Under the pieces are notes generated by a model, which worked only from the letters and a program-made list of their open reading frames with translations, did not search any database and was not told the origin of the DNA. From Euzebya pacifica (GTDB lineage Bacteria; Actinomycetota; Nitriliruptoria; Euzebyales; Euzebyaceae), in contig NZ_CP031165.1 of NCBI RefSeq assembly GCF_003344865.1, forward strand, positions 4,469,910 through 4,533,909: a stretch of 64,000 nt of DNA, written 5' to 3'. The stretch's first letter is position 1. The number at the start of each line of letters is the position of its first letter. The translations under genes were made by a program, and so were the position numbers. Below, one piece after another: positions 36,169 through 44,415 of the stretch.

Positions 36169-36930
36169 TCACAGGGGCGGCCACGGGTAGTGGCGATCCT
36201 CGGGATCGATCACCGGGACGGCGTCGAGCCCGGCGACCACCTCGGCCCGACCAGCGAGGACGTCCACCTCGACCGGGGCAAGCAGCTCGCACAGCGCCTC
36301 CCGAAGCGGCCCCCCGGGCCCCAGCGCCTGCTGCAGTCGGCGGAGGTCATCCGCCCACGCGACGGCGAAGGGGATGTGGGCGATGTCCCACACGACCGTG
36401 CGGATCTTCTCCTCGACGTGGAAGGTCAGCCCGTTGTCGATGCCGTACAGGTGGTCGGTGTCACGTCGGCGAAGCACATGACCGCCCTTGCGGTCGGCGT
36501 TGTTGGTGAGGAAGTCGAACATCGCCAGCCGGGCCAGGGGGACGTGCCAGCGAGCATCCTCGACCAACGCGAAGTAGTGCTCGGCTGGGTCGTGGGGGAC
36601 GAACAGCTGCAACGAGCCGGGCCCCTCCGGACCCTCACGCAGCACCGTCGGAGGGACGAGGTCCCAGCCGAGGAAGTCGCTGACGAGGAACGTCGCGACC
36701 TCGCGACGGTGCAGGGTGCCATCGGGGAAGTCCCACAGGGGCCGCTCCCCGACCTCGGGCTTGTGGACGGCGTACAGCTCGTCAGCGGGGTCGCCGAGCC
36801 GGCAGAGCATCGTGCCGTTGCTTGCCGACGTGATCCAGCCGAGCGGATGGAGGTCGTCGGTCGCCAGCCGGAGGAGTGCCTCGTCGGGATCCTCGATCCA
36901 CCCGGTCTGCTTCGCGCTGAACGGCTCCAC
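36169..36930 (-). CDS. SCO1664 family protein (PI3/4-kinase-like fold)
   Basis: 253 residues from GTG 36930. Matches the actinobacterial SCO1664 family: YAVHKPEVGERPLWDFPDGTL near the N-terminus (with the nucleotide-contacting Lys), FDFLTNNADRKGGHVL and YGIDNGLTFH. The last two mirror the catalytic loop (D-x-x-x-x-N type) and the metal-binding D-x-G of phosphatidylinositol/HipA-like kinases, so an atypical protein or small-molecule kinase is plausible, though unproven. It is the third gene of a conserved operon: phosphatase, DUF3090, SCO1664 (38 bp after the DUF3090 stop). Confidence 0.85.
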   Translation of the reverse strand: MEPFSAKQTGWIEDPDEALLRLATDDLHPLGWITSASNGTMLCRLGDPADELYAVHKPEVGERPLWDFPDGTLHRREVATFLVSDFLGWDLVPPTVLREGPEGPGSLQLFVPHDPAEHYFALVEDARWHVPLARLAMFDFLTNNADRKGGHVLRRRDTDHLYGIDNGLTFHVEEKIRTVVWDIAHIPFAVAWADDLRRLQQALGPGGPLREALCELLAPVEVDVLAGRAEVVAGLDAVPVIDPEDRHYPWPPL

Positions 36931-36968
36931 GACTCAGGTCCGGACCGTCGCGGTCATCCCCGCTCCGC

Positions 36969-37487
36969 TCATATCCGCTTCGGTCCGCTGCCGTTGGTCA
37001 ACGGACAGCCCATGCACCCCATCAGCGGGTCACGCAGCCCCTCGCAGACCTGGCAGCGCTCCCGACCACCGTGCTCCACGGCAAACGCGGCGAACGCCAC
37101 CAGCCCCACCATGCGTTCGAGGTCCATCACGAAGCGCGCCGTCGCCGGTTCCTCGTCGCCCTCGACGACCAGCTCGACGATCTCGAGCACGAACATCTCG
37201 TCGTCGGGGTCCAGGCCGAGACTCATCTGCCCTGCCCGCCACAACGGCTGGATCGGGCCGTGCAGCTCCTGGTCTCCGGTCACGTCGTCGGGGGTGACGG
37301 TGATGTCCACCCGCTCCAGCAGCTCCTGTCCGAGCTCGGCGAGCGAACGGATCTGGCTCTTCTCGGCAACCAGCGCGACATACTCACCGTCCCGCCGGGA
37401 CTGCACGTAGAACGTGCGGTCACCCGGTGGGCCGATGGAGGATGCGGTGATCCAGTCGGTCGGGTCGTGCACGACGGAGCGGCTCAT
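36969..37487 (-). CDS. DUF3090 family protein
   Basis: 172 residues. Conserved actinobacterial family with a C-terminal CQVCEGL...MGCMGCP pair of CxxC motifs (a likely zinc site) and an N-terminal TFYVQSRRDGEYVALVAEKSQ region. A GGGAGG ribosome binding site lies 6 nt before the ATG, which overlaps the upstream phosphatase stop by 4 bp (ATGA), so translation is coupled. Biochemical role unknown; the constant company of the phosphatase and the kinase-like SCO1664 protein suggests one process. Confidence 0.9.
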   Translation of the reverse strand: MSRSVVHDPTDWITASSIGPPGDRTFYVQSRRDGEYVALVAEKSQIRSLAELGQELLERVDITVTPDDVTGDQELHGPIQPLWRAGQMSLGLDPDDEMFVLEIVELVVEGDEEPATARFVMDLERMVGLVAFAAFAVEHGGRERCQVCEGLRDPLMGCMGCPLTNGSGPKRI

Positions 37488-38095
37488 GCGTCGCCTCCCA
37501 CCGGCGGGACGTGGTTGAAGGAGTGGAGGGTGGGGCGTGCACCCTTGCCCGTGGTGAGGACGGTCACCGACGCGGGGCTGATCACGAGGCGCTGGAACGT
37601 GTCCAGCGGCATGCCGACGTAGAAGGCGACGACGGCCTTGATGATGTCGGCATGGCTGACGACGGCCACCGTGCGCTTGTCGTGGCGCGTGGCGATCTGT
37701 TCGATCGCGGTGACCGCTCGTTCCTGGGCCGCGCGTATGGACTCGCCGTCGGGAAAGGTGACCAACGACGGCGTCTGCTGGATGACCGGCCACAGCTTGT
37801 TCTTGAACAGTGGCTTCAGCGGACGGTCGGTCCAGCGGCCGTAGTCGACCTCGATCATGCCCTCGGCCGCACGGACCTTCTTGCGGTGCGGTTTGGCGAT
37901 GATCTCGGCGGTCTCGGTCGTGCGGGGCAGCGGCGAGGCGTAGATCGCGTGGTAGTCGACGGCGGCGAGGTGGTCACGGGTGGCCTCGGCCTGGTGACGA
38001 CCCTTCTCCGACAGCGGCGCGTCGGTGCGGCCCCCGAGGCGTGTCCCCGTCGCCGCGGTCACTGCGTGTCGGATGAGGTGAACAGTGGCAACCAT
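37484..38095 (-). CDS. histidine phosphatase superfamily protein (MSMEG_4193 family)
   Basis: 203 residues. The phosphohistidine RHG-type motif is VHLIRHAVTA near the N-terminus, and the second catalytic His is in VVSHADIIKAV. SPLPRTTETA and EVDYGRWTDRP are also typical of the branch. Annotated in related genomes as putative phosphomutase or phosphatase; substrate unknown. First gene of the operon with DUF3090 and SCO1664. TAGGCT ends 9 nt before ATG 38095, so the operon mRNA is probably leaderless. Confidence 0.9.
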   Translation of the reverse strand: MVATVHLIRHAVTAATGTRLGGRTDAPLSEKGRHQAEATRDHLAAVDYHAIYASPLPRTTETAEIIAKPHRKKVRAAEGMIEVDYGRWTDRPLKPLFKNKLWPVIQQTPSLVTFPDGESIRAAQERAVTAIEQIATRHDKRTVAVVSHADIIKAVVAFYVGMPLDTFQRLVISPASVTVLTTGKGARPTLHSFNHVPPVGGDA

Positions 38096-38104
38096 CGGCG
38101 ACGC

Positions 38105-38110
38105 AGCCTA
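38105..38110 (-). promoter_or_regulatory. -10 element of the phosphatase-DUF3090-SCO1664 operon
   Basis: TAGGCT on the minus strand, 9 nt before the ATG at 38095. Confidence 0.5.
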
Positions 38111-38252
38111 CTGGCCTGCCTCCCCCTCGTCCGTGGCCGGTGACACGACTGATGCCGACAGCCCCTCCCCGGGCTGCCGGCATCGGGTGTCCCATCGAGG
38201 GGACGGTGGTGGTCAGGTGGCAGGCGGCGGTGTTGCCGCCCGCGGCGGGTGG

Positions 38253-38540
38253 TCAGGCGCCGAGACGCGGGGAGGACTTGACCCAGTCGACGATGCGGTC
38301 GACGTGGATCTCCTGGTTCTCGGGGTCCACGCGGTCGATGGCGTCCACCTCGATGACGAGGTCCTTGCCGAAGAAGCGGCCGCCTGCGTGGACGACGAGG
38401 TGGCGGTCGTCCACCTCGTCCTGGTGGCCGGAGACGTGCCCCGCTTCGCCGTCGATTGCCTTGACGGTGAAGTCCTTGAGCTGCTCGGGTCGGGTCTGGA
38501 TGATCCGGGCGATGTCGGTCCGTTCGGTGATCGCGCTCAT
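38253..38540 (-). CDS. small PRC-barrel/DUF2171-like protein
   Basis: 95 residues with no signal or membrane segment. It contains a compact beta-rich unit: TVKAIDGEAGHVSG followed by DRHLVVHAG, FFGKDLVIEVDAIDRVD and IHVDRIVDWV, the pattern of PRC-barrel type domains (as in photosynthetic reaction centre H-subunit tails and RimM). GGAGGGCGCC immediately precedes the ATG. Possibly a stress or RNA-processing accessory protein, which is speculation. Flanks of 157 bp on both sides hold no clear gene. Confidence 0.75.
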   Translation of the reverse strand: MSAITERTDIARIIQTRPEQLKDFTVKAIDGEAGHVSGHQDEVDDRHLVVHAGGRFFGKDLVIEVDAIDRVDPENQEIHVDRIVDWVKSSPRLGA

Positions 38541-38685
38541 GGCGCCCTCCTTGTCTGCCGGATACTGCAGTTCCGGATGGTTCGACTATCCCCCGCTGGC
38601 CGGGCTGGCTCACTAGCCCGGTGGACCGATGGTCTGTCGACCACGTTTGAGCGACCCCCATGTGCTCGTGCACCCTCGACGGGCG

Positions 38686-38691
38686 TATCGT
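38686..38691 (+). promoter_or_regulatory. -10 element of fumC (leaderless)
   Basis: TATCGT followed by 7 nt and the fumC ATG at 38699. Confidence 0.6.
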
Positions 38692-38698
38692 TCCGGGC

Positions 38699-40096
38699 AT
38701 GAGCGACTTCCGGACCGAACGTGACTCGATGGGCGAGATGCAGGTTCCTGCCTCGGCCTACTACGGCGCCCAGACGCAGCGGGCAGCGGAGAACTTCCCG
38801 ATCTCCGGCCAGCCGATCCCCCCGGCGCTGATCAAGGCCCTCGGCCAGGTGAAGGCCTCCGCCGCCGTGGTCAACCACGCCAAGGGCGTCATCACCGATG
38901 ACCAGTTCAAGGGCATCAGCGAGGCGGCCCAGGAAGTCATCGACGGGGCCCTCGACGCCCACTTCGTCGTCGATGTGTTCCAGACCGGGTCGGGCACGTC
39001 GTCCAACATGAACACCAACGAGGTCATCGCGAACCGCGCGACGGAGATCCTCGGCGGGGACCTGGGGTCCAAGCTGGTGCACCCCAACGACCACGTGAAC
39101 GCGGGGCAGTCCTCCAACGACGTGTTTCCCACCGCGGTGCACGTGGCCGCGTACCAGGCCTGTGCCGATGACCTGCTGCCGGGCCTGCGGTACCTCCACA
39201 CGGCGCTGGCCGACAAGGCTGCGGCGTTCACCGACGTCGTGAAGTCGGGCAGGACCCACCTGATGGACGCCACCCCGGTGACGCTCGGGCAGGAGTTCGG
39301 CGGGTACGCCCGCCAGATCGAGCTGGGCATCGCACGGGTCGAGTCGGCGATGGAACGTGTGGCGGAGCTGCCGCTCGGCGGCACCGCCGTCGGCACCGGT
39401 CTGAACGCCCCCGAGGGCATGACCGAGGGCGTCATCGCCGACCTGCGCGAGCGCACGGGCCTGGACGGGCTGCGCGAGGCGGACAACCACTTCGAGGCCC
39501 AGGGGGCGCGTGACGCCCTGGTCGAGCTGTCCGGGGCGTTCAAGGTCATCGCCGCGTCGCTGACCAAGATCGCCAACGACCTGCGCTGGATGGGCTCGGG
39601 TCCCCGAACCGGTCTGGGCGAGATCCGGCTGCCCGAGATCCAGCCGGGTTCCTCGATCATGCCGGCCAAGGTCAACCCGGTGATCCCCGAGTCCGTGACG
39701 CAGGTCGCCGCCCAGGTCATCGGCAACGACGCCGCGGTCACCATCGGTGGCATGTCCGGCGCCTTCGAGCTGAACGTGTTCATCCCGATGATGGCGCGCA
39801 ACGTGCTCGAGTCCATCACGCTGCTGGCCAACACCAGCCGGAACTTCGTGGACAAGTGCATCGCCGGCATCGAGGCCAACGTCGAGCGCAACACCGAGCT
39901 GGTTGAGAAGAACCTCTCCGCCGTCACCGCCCTGGTCCCCGCGGTCGGCTACGACCTGTCCGCCGAGATGGCCAAGAAGGCCCTCAAGGAGGACCGCCCC
40001 CTCCGCGAGGTCGTCTACGAGGACTCCGGCCTGTCCCGCGACGAGGTCGACCGCATCCTCGACATGAAGAAGATGACCGAAGGCGGCGTGTTGTAG
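38699..40096 (+). CDS. fumC: class II fumarate hydratase
   Basis: 465 residues, the usual length. The TCA-cycle interconversion of fumarate and L-malate. Signatures: [39 protein letters not shown] and the fumarase/aspartase signature [11 protein letters not shown]. The start ATG 38699 follows TATCGT by 7 nt, giving a leaderless mRNA; the longer frame to 38660 has no support. The final 16 bases, with the stop codon, reappear 208 bp downstream, flanking a GC-rich insert. Confidence 0.97.
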   Translation: MSDFRTERDSMGEMQVPASAYYGAQTQRAAENFPISGQPIPPALIKALGQVKASAAVVNHAKGVITDDQFKGISEAAQEVIDGALDAHFVVDVFQTGSGTSSNMNTNEVIANRATEILGGDLGSKLVHPNDHVNAGQSSNDVFPTAVHVAAYQACADDLLPGLRYLHTALADKAAAFTDVVKSGRTHLMDATPVTLGQEFGGYARQIELGIARVESAMERVAELPLGGTAVGTGLNAPEGMTEGVIADLRERTGLDGLREADNHFEAQGARDALVELSGAFKVIAASLTKIANDLRWMGSGPRTGLGEIRLPEIQPGSSIMPAKVNPVIPESVTQVAAQVIGNDAAVTIGGMSGAFELNVFIPMMARNVLESITLLANTSRNFVDKCIAGIEANVERNTELVEKNLSAVTALVPAVGYDLSAEMAKKALKEDRPLREVVYEDSGLSRDEVDRILDMKKMTEGGVL

Positions 40097-40305
40097 GGCC
40101 GGAGGAGGACCCGAGCTGCCGAGCGCAGCGAGGCCTCGCGAGGCCCGGACGCAGGCCCGTGCGTGGCGGAGCCGCGCCAGCTGGCAAGGACAGGAGCCAC
40201 CGAGCGCAGCGAGGTCTTGCGAGGCCCGCGCAGCACGCCGCGGGGGGTCGAAGGGGGGCGGAGCCTGCGGAGCCCCCCTGGGCAAACAGGGCGGCGTGTT
40301 GTAGG
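40081..40305. repeat. direct repeat of the fumC 3' end around a 192-bp GC-rich insert
   Basis: GGCGGCGTGTTGTAGG occurs at 40082-40097 (fumC end with stop) and again at 40290-40305. Between them 192 bp of non-coding DNA contain two copies of a shared segment (CCGAGCGCAGCGAGG then YCTYGCGAGGCCCG, near 40115 and 40198) and a hairpin with a GGGGGGC/GCCCCCC stem at 40253-40278. The layout resembles a small inserted element with a 16-bp target-site duplication or a segmental duplication. No coding frame of substance. Confidence 0.7.
40253..40278 (+). terminator. hairpin in the fumC downstream insert
   Basis: GGGGGGC at 40253-40259 pairs with GCCCCCC at 40272-40278 with a 12-nt loop. It could end fumC transcription if read through the insert. 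Confidence 0.4.
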
Positions 40306-40319
40306 ACACGAGCCGAAAG

Positions 40320-41006
40320 CTAGCCCGCGTCCATCTCCGCGAGCATGCCCTGCATCCGGTCGATCTCGATGCTCTGGTCAGACAGCACGTGCTGGGCGAA
40401 CTCCCACAGGCGCGGGTCGGTGGCGTTGCCCTCGACCGCCAGTAGCTCCTCCACCATCTGGATCGCGCCGAGGTGGTGCCGCGTCATCGACTCCAGGAAC
40501 AACCGGTCGAAGGCCTCTCCGTCGGCCGCCTCCAGCGCCGCGAACTCCTCGGGGGTCAACATGCCGGGCATGTCCAGGTCGTGCATGGCCATCATGCCCG
40601 GGGCCATGGTCGGGACCTCCTCGACGCCGTGGGAGGCCAGCCAGTCCTCGATCTGACGGATCTCCTCGACCTGGGAGATGTCCATGCGTTCGGCGAACAG
40701 CGGGATCTGCTCCGACGCTGTCCGCTCCTCGACCAACGCCGTCATCCCGAGCGCCTGCGTGTGGTGGGGATGCATGTCGACCATGAACTGCAGATCGGCC
40801 AGGGTCGGCGGTGGCAGCTCGGTCAGCTCCGCCGCCTCGGCAGCCGTGATCTCCCGGTTGGGCTCACCCGGGGCGCCGGGCTGGATGATGCGGGGGGCGG
40901 CAGCAGCCTCCTCCTCGGCGGCACCCGTGCAGCCTCCGGCCAGCAACGCGACCAGCGTCAGGGCGGCAGCCATCCCACGTGGCGGCATGGACGGCATGGT
41001 TGTCAC
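40320..41006 (-). CDS. DUF305 domain lipoprotein
   Basis: 228 residues from GTG 41006, which has GGGAG 10 nt upstream. A lipoprotein signal (MAAALTLVALLAGGC) ends with a lipobox Cys. The mature part is DUF305: FMVDMHPHHTQALGM and later FLESMTRHHLGAIQMVEE, two HHxxA-type helices that in this family form a His-rich helical bundle linked to copper or metal handling. Methionine-rich stretch (MAPGMMAMHDLDMPGM) between them. Several ATGs inside (40997, 40988, 40973) are alternative starts. Divergent from the LVIVD/CWB2 gene across a 223-bp intergenic. Confidence 0.85.
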   Translation of the reverse strand: MTTMPSMPPRGMAAALTLVALLAGGCTGAAEEEAAAAPRIIQPGAPGEPNREITAAEAAELTELPPPTLADLQFMVDMHPHHTQALGMTALVEERTASEQIPLFAERMDISQVEEIRQIEDWLASHGVEEVPTMAPGMMAMHDLDMPGMLTPEEFAALEAADGEAFDRLFLESMTRHHLGAIQMVEELLAVEGNATDPRLWEFAQHVLSDQSIEIDRMQGMLAEMDAG

Positions 41007-41229
41007 GGCGGCGGAACTCCCTGCTCGGCGAAGCGGGTCCGATCGACCCCGGCCGTCCCGCTCTCGGAGTCGGCCAGCCACGAACGTACGTGCGTCCAGT
41101 CCCACGAACAACCACGACGACCGGAGTCGCTGTTCGTGATATGAAACGCAACCTTCTGGAAACGACCCGCGTTCTAGATTCTCGCGTTCTGACGTCCACC
41201 CGCCGAGGACGCCCTACCCCCAAGGAACC

Positions 41230-44226
41230 ATGAACACCATGCCCCAACGTTCCGGACGCCGTCCCGGAGCAACGCGTCGACAGGCGGTGGTGCTCGCCGC
41301 CATCGCCGCCGTCGTCCTCAGCCTCCTGCCACCCGCAGCAGCCTCTGCCGGAACGATCCCCACCGACCCGCGGTTCGGCCTCGAGCCCGGGACCGACGCG
41401 GATGCGCAGGGCAGCGCCTACACGGAGGCCAACGCCGACGCCGAGACCGTCGCCTCCGGCATGGAGCTGCTGGCCAACCGCCCCAAGCCCCGCTGGACCG
41501 ACGCAGACGGCAACGACCTGGCAGCCGGGGCCTTCAGCTACAGCAACATCGGCTCCGACCTCGCCTTCCAGGGCGACATCGCCTACTCCGGCAACTACCG
41601 GGGCTTCGGCATCTACGACGTGTCCGATCCTGCGGACCCGGTCCTCGAGACCATCGTGAACTGCGTCGGCGGGCAGGGCGACCTGTCGGTGTACGGCGAC
41701 CTGTTGTTCATGTCGGTGGAGTCCGGCAGCGCGCGGACGGCGTGCAGCACCGACTCGGCCCTGCCCGTCTTCCGCGGCGTTCGGATCTTCGACATCAGCG
41801 ACCCGCTTGTCCCTGCGCTCGTGAGCGAGGTGCAGACCTGCCGCGGGTCCCACACGCACACGGTCGTGGAGGACCTCGACGACCCCAGCACCGTGTACGT
41901 GTACGTCTCGGGTACCTCCTCGGTTCGATCCGAGTCACAGCTCGCCGGCTGCACCAACACCGTGACGTCGTCGAGCGACCCGTCGCTGTTCCTCGACGAG
42001 AACGGTGACCCGGTGCCCACGTCACGCTTCCAGGTCGAGGTCATCGCGGTCCCGGTCGCGACGCCCGCGGACGCCGCGATCGTCAACGAGGCGCGGTTGA
42101 TGGCAGACCCCGACACCGGGAACCCCCACGGCCTGTGGCCGGGTGGCTCGGTCGGGCCCGACGGTCCGGGCGGCGAGCGCGCGGTCATCGGACCGCGCAA
42201 CACCTCGGGCACCGTCCAGGACTACCAGTCCACCGCTGCAACCGATGCCTGCCACGACATCACCGCCTACCCCGAGATCGGGCTGGCTGCCGGTGCCTGC
42301 GAGGGCAACGGCATCCTGATCGACATCTCCGACCCCGCCAACCCGATCCGGATCGACGAGGTCAGTGATCCCAACTTCGCCTACTGGCACTCCGCCACGT
42401 TCAGCAACGACGGGTCGACGGTGGTCTTCACCGACGAGTGGGGTGGCGGCACGGGCGCGCGGTGTCGCGTGACCGACCCCGAACAATGGGGCGCCGACGC
42501 GATCTTCGACCTCACCGACACCGTCGACGGCCCGGCCATGACCTTCGCCAGCTACTACTCCATCCCCAACGTCCAGGCCAGCAACGAGACCTGCGTCGCC
42601 CACAACGGCAACCTGGTCCCGATCCCACGCCGCGACGTGATGGTCCAGGCGTGGTACGAGGGTGGGGTCTCGGTGTTCGACTTCACCGACACCGCCAACC
42701 CGTTCGAGATCGCGTTCTTCGACCGCGGCCCCTATCACCCGACGACCTTCCACCAGGGCGGATACTGGTCGGTGTACTGGCACAACGGCCAGATCTACGG
42801 CAACGAGATCTTCCTCGGCTTCGACAGCTTCGGCCTGACGGAGTCCGACCAGCTCTCGGCCGCCGAGCTCGAGATCGCTCGGTCCCACGTCGTGGAGGAC
42901 GGCAACGCCCAGACGCAGCGGGGCTATTCGTTCGAGCCGTCGTTCCTGCTGATCGAGGTCTACCGCGATCAGGCCGAGCGTGCGGGTGCTGACCCTGCCC
43001 TGATCCAGCTGATCGACACCACCACCGCACAGGCCGAGGCCGAGGCACCCACCAACGGGGTCCGGGCCAAGTCCCGCCTCAACGGCCTGGCCAACCGGCT
43101 CACCGACTCCGCGTTCCCCGACGCCGACCTGATCCAGGGCCTCCGCGACCTCGCCGACACGCTGCCGGCCACCCAGCCCAACCCCGGCCCGGTGCCCGCG
43201 CCGACGCCGACGCCGACGCCGACCCCGACGCCGACCCCGACCCCGACGCCCACCGAGGTCCCCACGACCGGATCGCCCGACGTCATCGACACCGCCATCG
43301 ACGTCTCCCGGATGCGGTTTCCCGACAGCGCCTTCGCCCAGGCCCGACCCAGCTACGCCGTCGTCGCCCGCGATGACGTCTTCGCCGACGCCCTCGGCGC
43401 CTCCGTCCTGCTGGGCGACGCCCCGCTGCTCTACACCGACGGCGACACCCTGGACCCCGACACCGCAGCCGAGATCACCCGCCTGGGAGTGGACACCGTC
43501 TACCTCCTCGGCGGCGACAACGCCCTGTCCCCCGACGTGGCAACCGCCATCGAGGGCCTCGACGTGACCGTCACCCGACTCGCTGGCGACTCCCGCATCG
43601 AGACCGCCATCGCCATCGCCACCGAAGCGATCACCGCCGGCATCGCCGACGGCACCCAGGTCGCCCTGGCCCGCGCCTTCGGCACCAGCACCGGCGATGA
43701 GTCCGCCGCCTGGGTCGACTCCTTCACCGGCGGCGCCCACGCCGCCACCGAAGGCATCCCGATCCTGCTCACCCAGACCGACGGCGTCCATCCCGCCGTG
43801 GACTCCTTCATCACCGACACCCAACCCACCACCACCATCCTCCTCGGCGGCACCGCCGCCCTGGACACCACCGTGCACGACGCCGTCCCCGGCGCCCAAC
43901 GGGTGGAGGGCCCCAACCGCGCCGCCACCGCCGTGGCCGTGGCCCGCGAGCTCCTGGACGTCCAACCCCAGGGACCCCGCAGCTACATCATCGTCAACGG
44001 CACCGACGCCGGTGCCTGGGCCTACGGCCTCCTCGCCGCCGGCCTCTCCGCCGACGGCAACGGCCCCCTCCTCCTCGTGGGCGACACCGACGTCCTCCCC
44101 GAAACCCTGACCGAGGTCACCGACTGTGGAAACCAGGTCACCCTGACCGCCCTGGGCAACCCCACCGTCCTCACCACCGACCTCCTCACCCAGCTCGACA
44201 ACGCCGACAGCACCAGCTGCGCCTGA
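41230..44226 (+). CDS. secreted LVIVD-repeat protein with CWB2 repeats
   Basis: 998 residues. Sec signal in the first 40 residues (RRQAVVLAAIAAVVLSLLP ... ASAG). The N-terminal half has LVIVD-type beta-propeller blades (FQGDIAYSGNYRGFGIYDVS, VRIFDISDPLVPALV, VSVFDFTDTANP). A short helical stretch and a (PT)n linker (43198-43258) lead to three CWB2-like modules at about 680-998 (LLGGDNALSPDV, RLAGDSRIETAIA, RVEGPNRAATAVA), ending in SCA. AAGGA precedes ATG 41230 by only 3 nt, and ATG 41239 is the alternative start. Predicted wall-attached surface protein; substrate unknown. A strong terminator follows. Confidence 0.88.
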   Translation: MNTMPQRSGRRPGATRRQAVVLAAIAAVVLSLLPPAAASAGTIPTDPRFGLEPGTDADAQGSAYTEANADAETVASGMELLANRPKPRWTDADGNDLAAGAFSYSNIGSDLAFQGDIAYSGNYRGFGIYDVSDPADPVLETIVNCVGGQGDLSVYGDLLFMSVESGSARTACSTDSALPVFRGVRIFDISDPLVPALVSEVQTCRGSHTHTVVEDLDDPSTVYVYVSGTSSVRSESQLAGCTNTVTSSSDPSLFLDENGDPVPTSRFQVEVIAVPVATPADAAIVNEARLMADPDTGNPHGLWPGGSVGPDGPGGERAVIGPRNTSGTVQDYQSTAATDACHDITAYPEIGLAAGACEGNGILIDISDPANPIRIDEVSDPNFAYWHSATFSNDGSTVVFTDEWGGGTGARCRVTDPEQWGADAIFDLTDTVDGPAMTFASYYSIPNVQASNETCVAHNGNLVPIPRRDVMVQAWYEGGVSVFDFTDTANPFEIAFFDRGPYHPTTFHQGGYWSVYWHNGQIYGNEIFLGFDSFGLTESDQLSAAELEIARSHVVEDGNAQTQRGYSFEPSFLLIEVYRDQAERAGADPALIQLIDTTTAQAEAEAPTNGVRAKSRLNGLANRLTDSAFPDADLIQGLRDLADTLPATQPNPGPVPAPTPTPTPTPTPTPTPTPTEVPTTGSPDVIDTAIDVSRMRFPDSAFAQARPSYAVVARDDVFADALGASVLLGDAPLLYTDGDTLDPDTAAEITRLGVDTVYLLGGDNALSPDVATAIEGLDVTVTRLAGDSRIETAIAIATEAITAGIADGTQVALARAFGTSTGDESAAWVDSFTGGAHAATEGIPILLTQTDGVHPAVDSFITDTQPTTTILLGGTAALDTTVHDAVPGAQRVEGPNRAATAVAVARELLDVQPQGPRSYIIVNGTDAGAWAYGLLAAGLSADGNGPLLLVGDTDVLPETLTEVTDCGNQVTLTALGNPTVLTTDLLTQLDNADSTSCA
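43198..43258 (+). repeat. GC-rich (PT)n-encoding microsatellite
   Basis: Tandem CCGACG/CCCCGA units encode the Pro-Thr linker between the LVIVD and CWB2 parts of the surface protein. The same kind of linker, encoded by ACCGTCGGCGT-type units, occurs in the HD-GYP gene at about 34260-34392. Confidence 0.7.
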
Positions 44227-44239
44227 CCCAACCACCAAC

Positions 44240-44272
44240 CACGGCCCAGCCCCCACCAGGGGCTGGGCCGTG
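44240..44272 (+). terminator. strong rho-independent-like terminator
   Basis: A 14-bp perfect stem (arms 44240-44253 and 44259-44272, GGCCCAGCCCC pairing with GGGGCTGGGCC) and a 5-nt loop, 14 nt after the surface-protein stop codon. No T-run, which is common in high-GC actinobacterial hairpins. Confidence 0.8.
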
Positions 44273-44375
44273 CCCGTTCCCGACAACCTGTCCCACCGCT
44301 GTACACCGGTCCTCGACCGGGCTACTGTGGAGGGTGATCGCCGGGGCCGCTTGGGCCGACGCGGGACATCTGGCT

Positions 44376-44392
44376 GACCCGGTCACCGGGTC
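44376..44392. promoter_or_regulatory. 17-bp palindrome upstream of the antiporter gene
   Basis: GACCCGG at 44376-44382, spacer TCA, CCGGGTC at 44386-44392, 23 nt before the GTG start. Candidate operator or RNA hairpin. A TACTGT box at 44323-44328 could be the -10 of the promoter. Confidence 0.4.
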
Positions 44393-44415
44393 CACGAACT
44401 CCTCGGAGCTGCCCT

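Noticed and set aside
40081-40305. Insertion sequence.
   Set aside because: No transposase frame and no terminal inverted repeats; only a small duplicated flank is seen.
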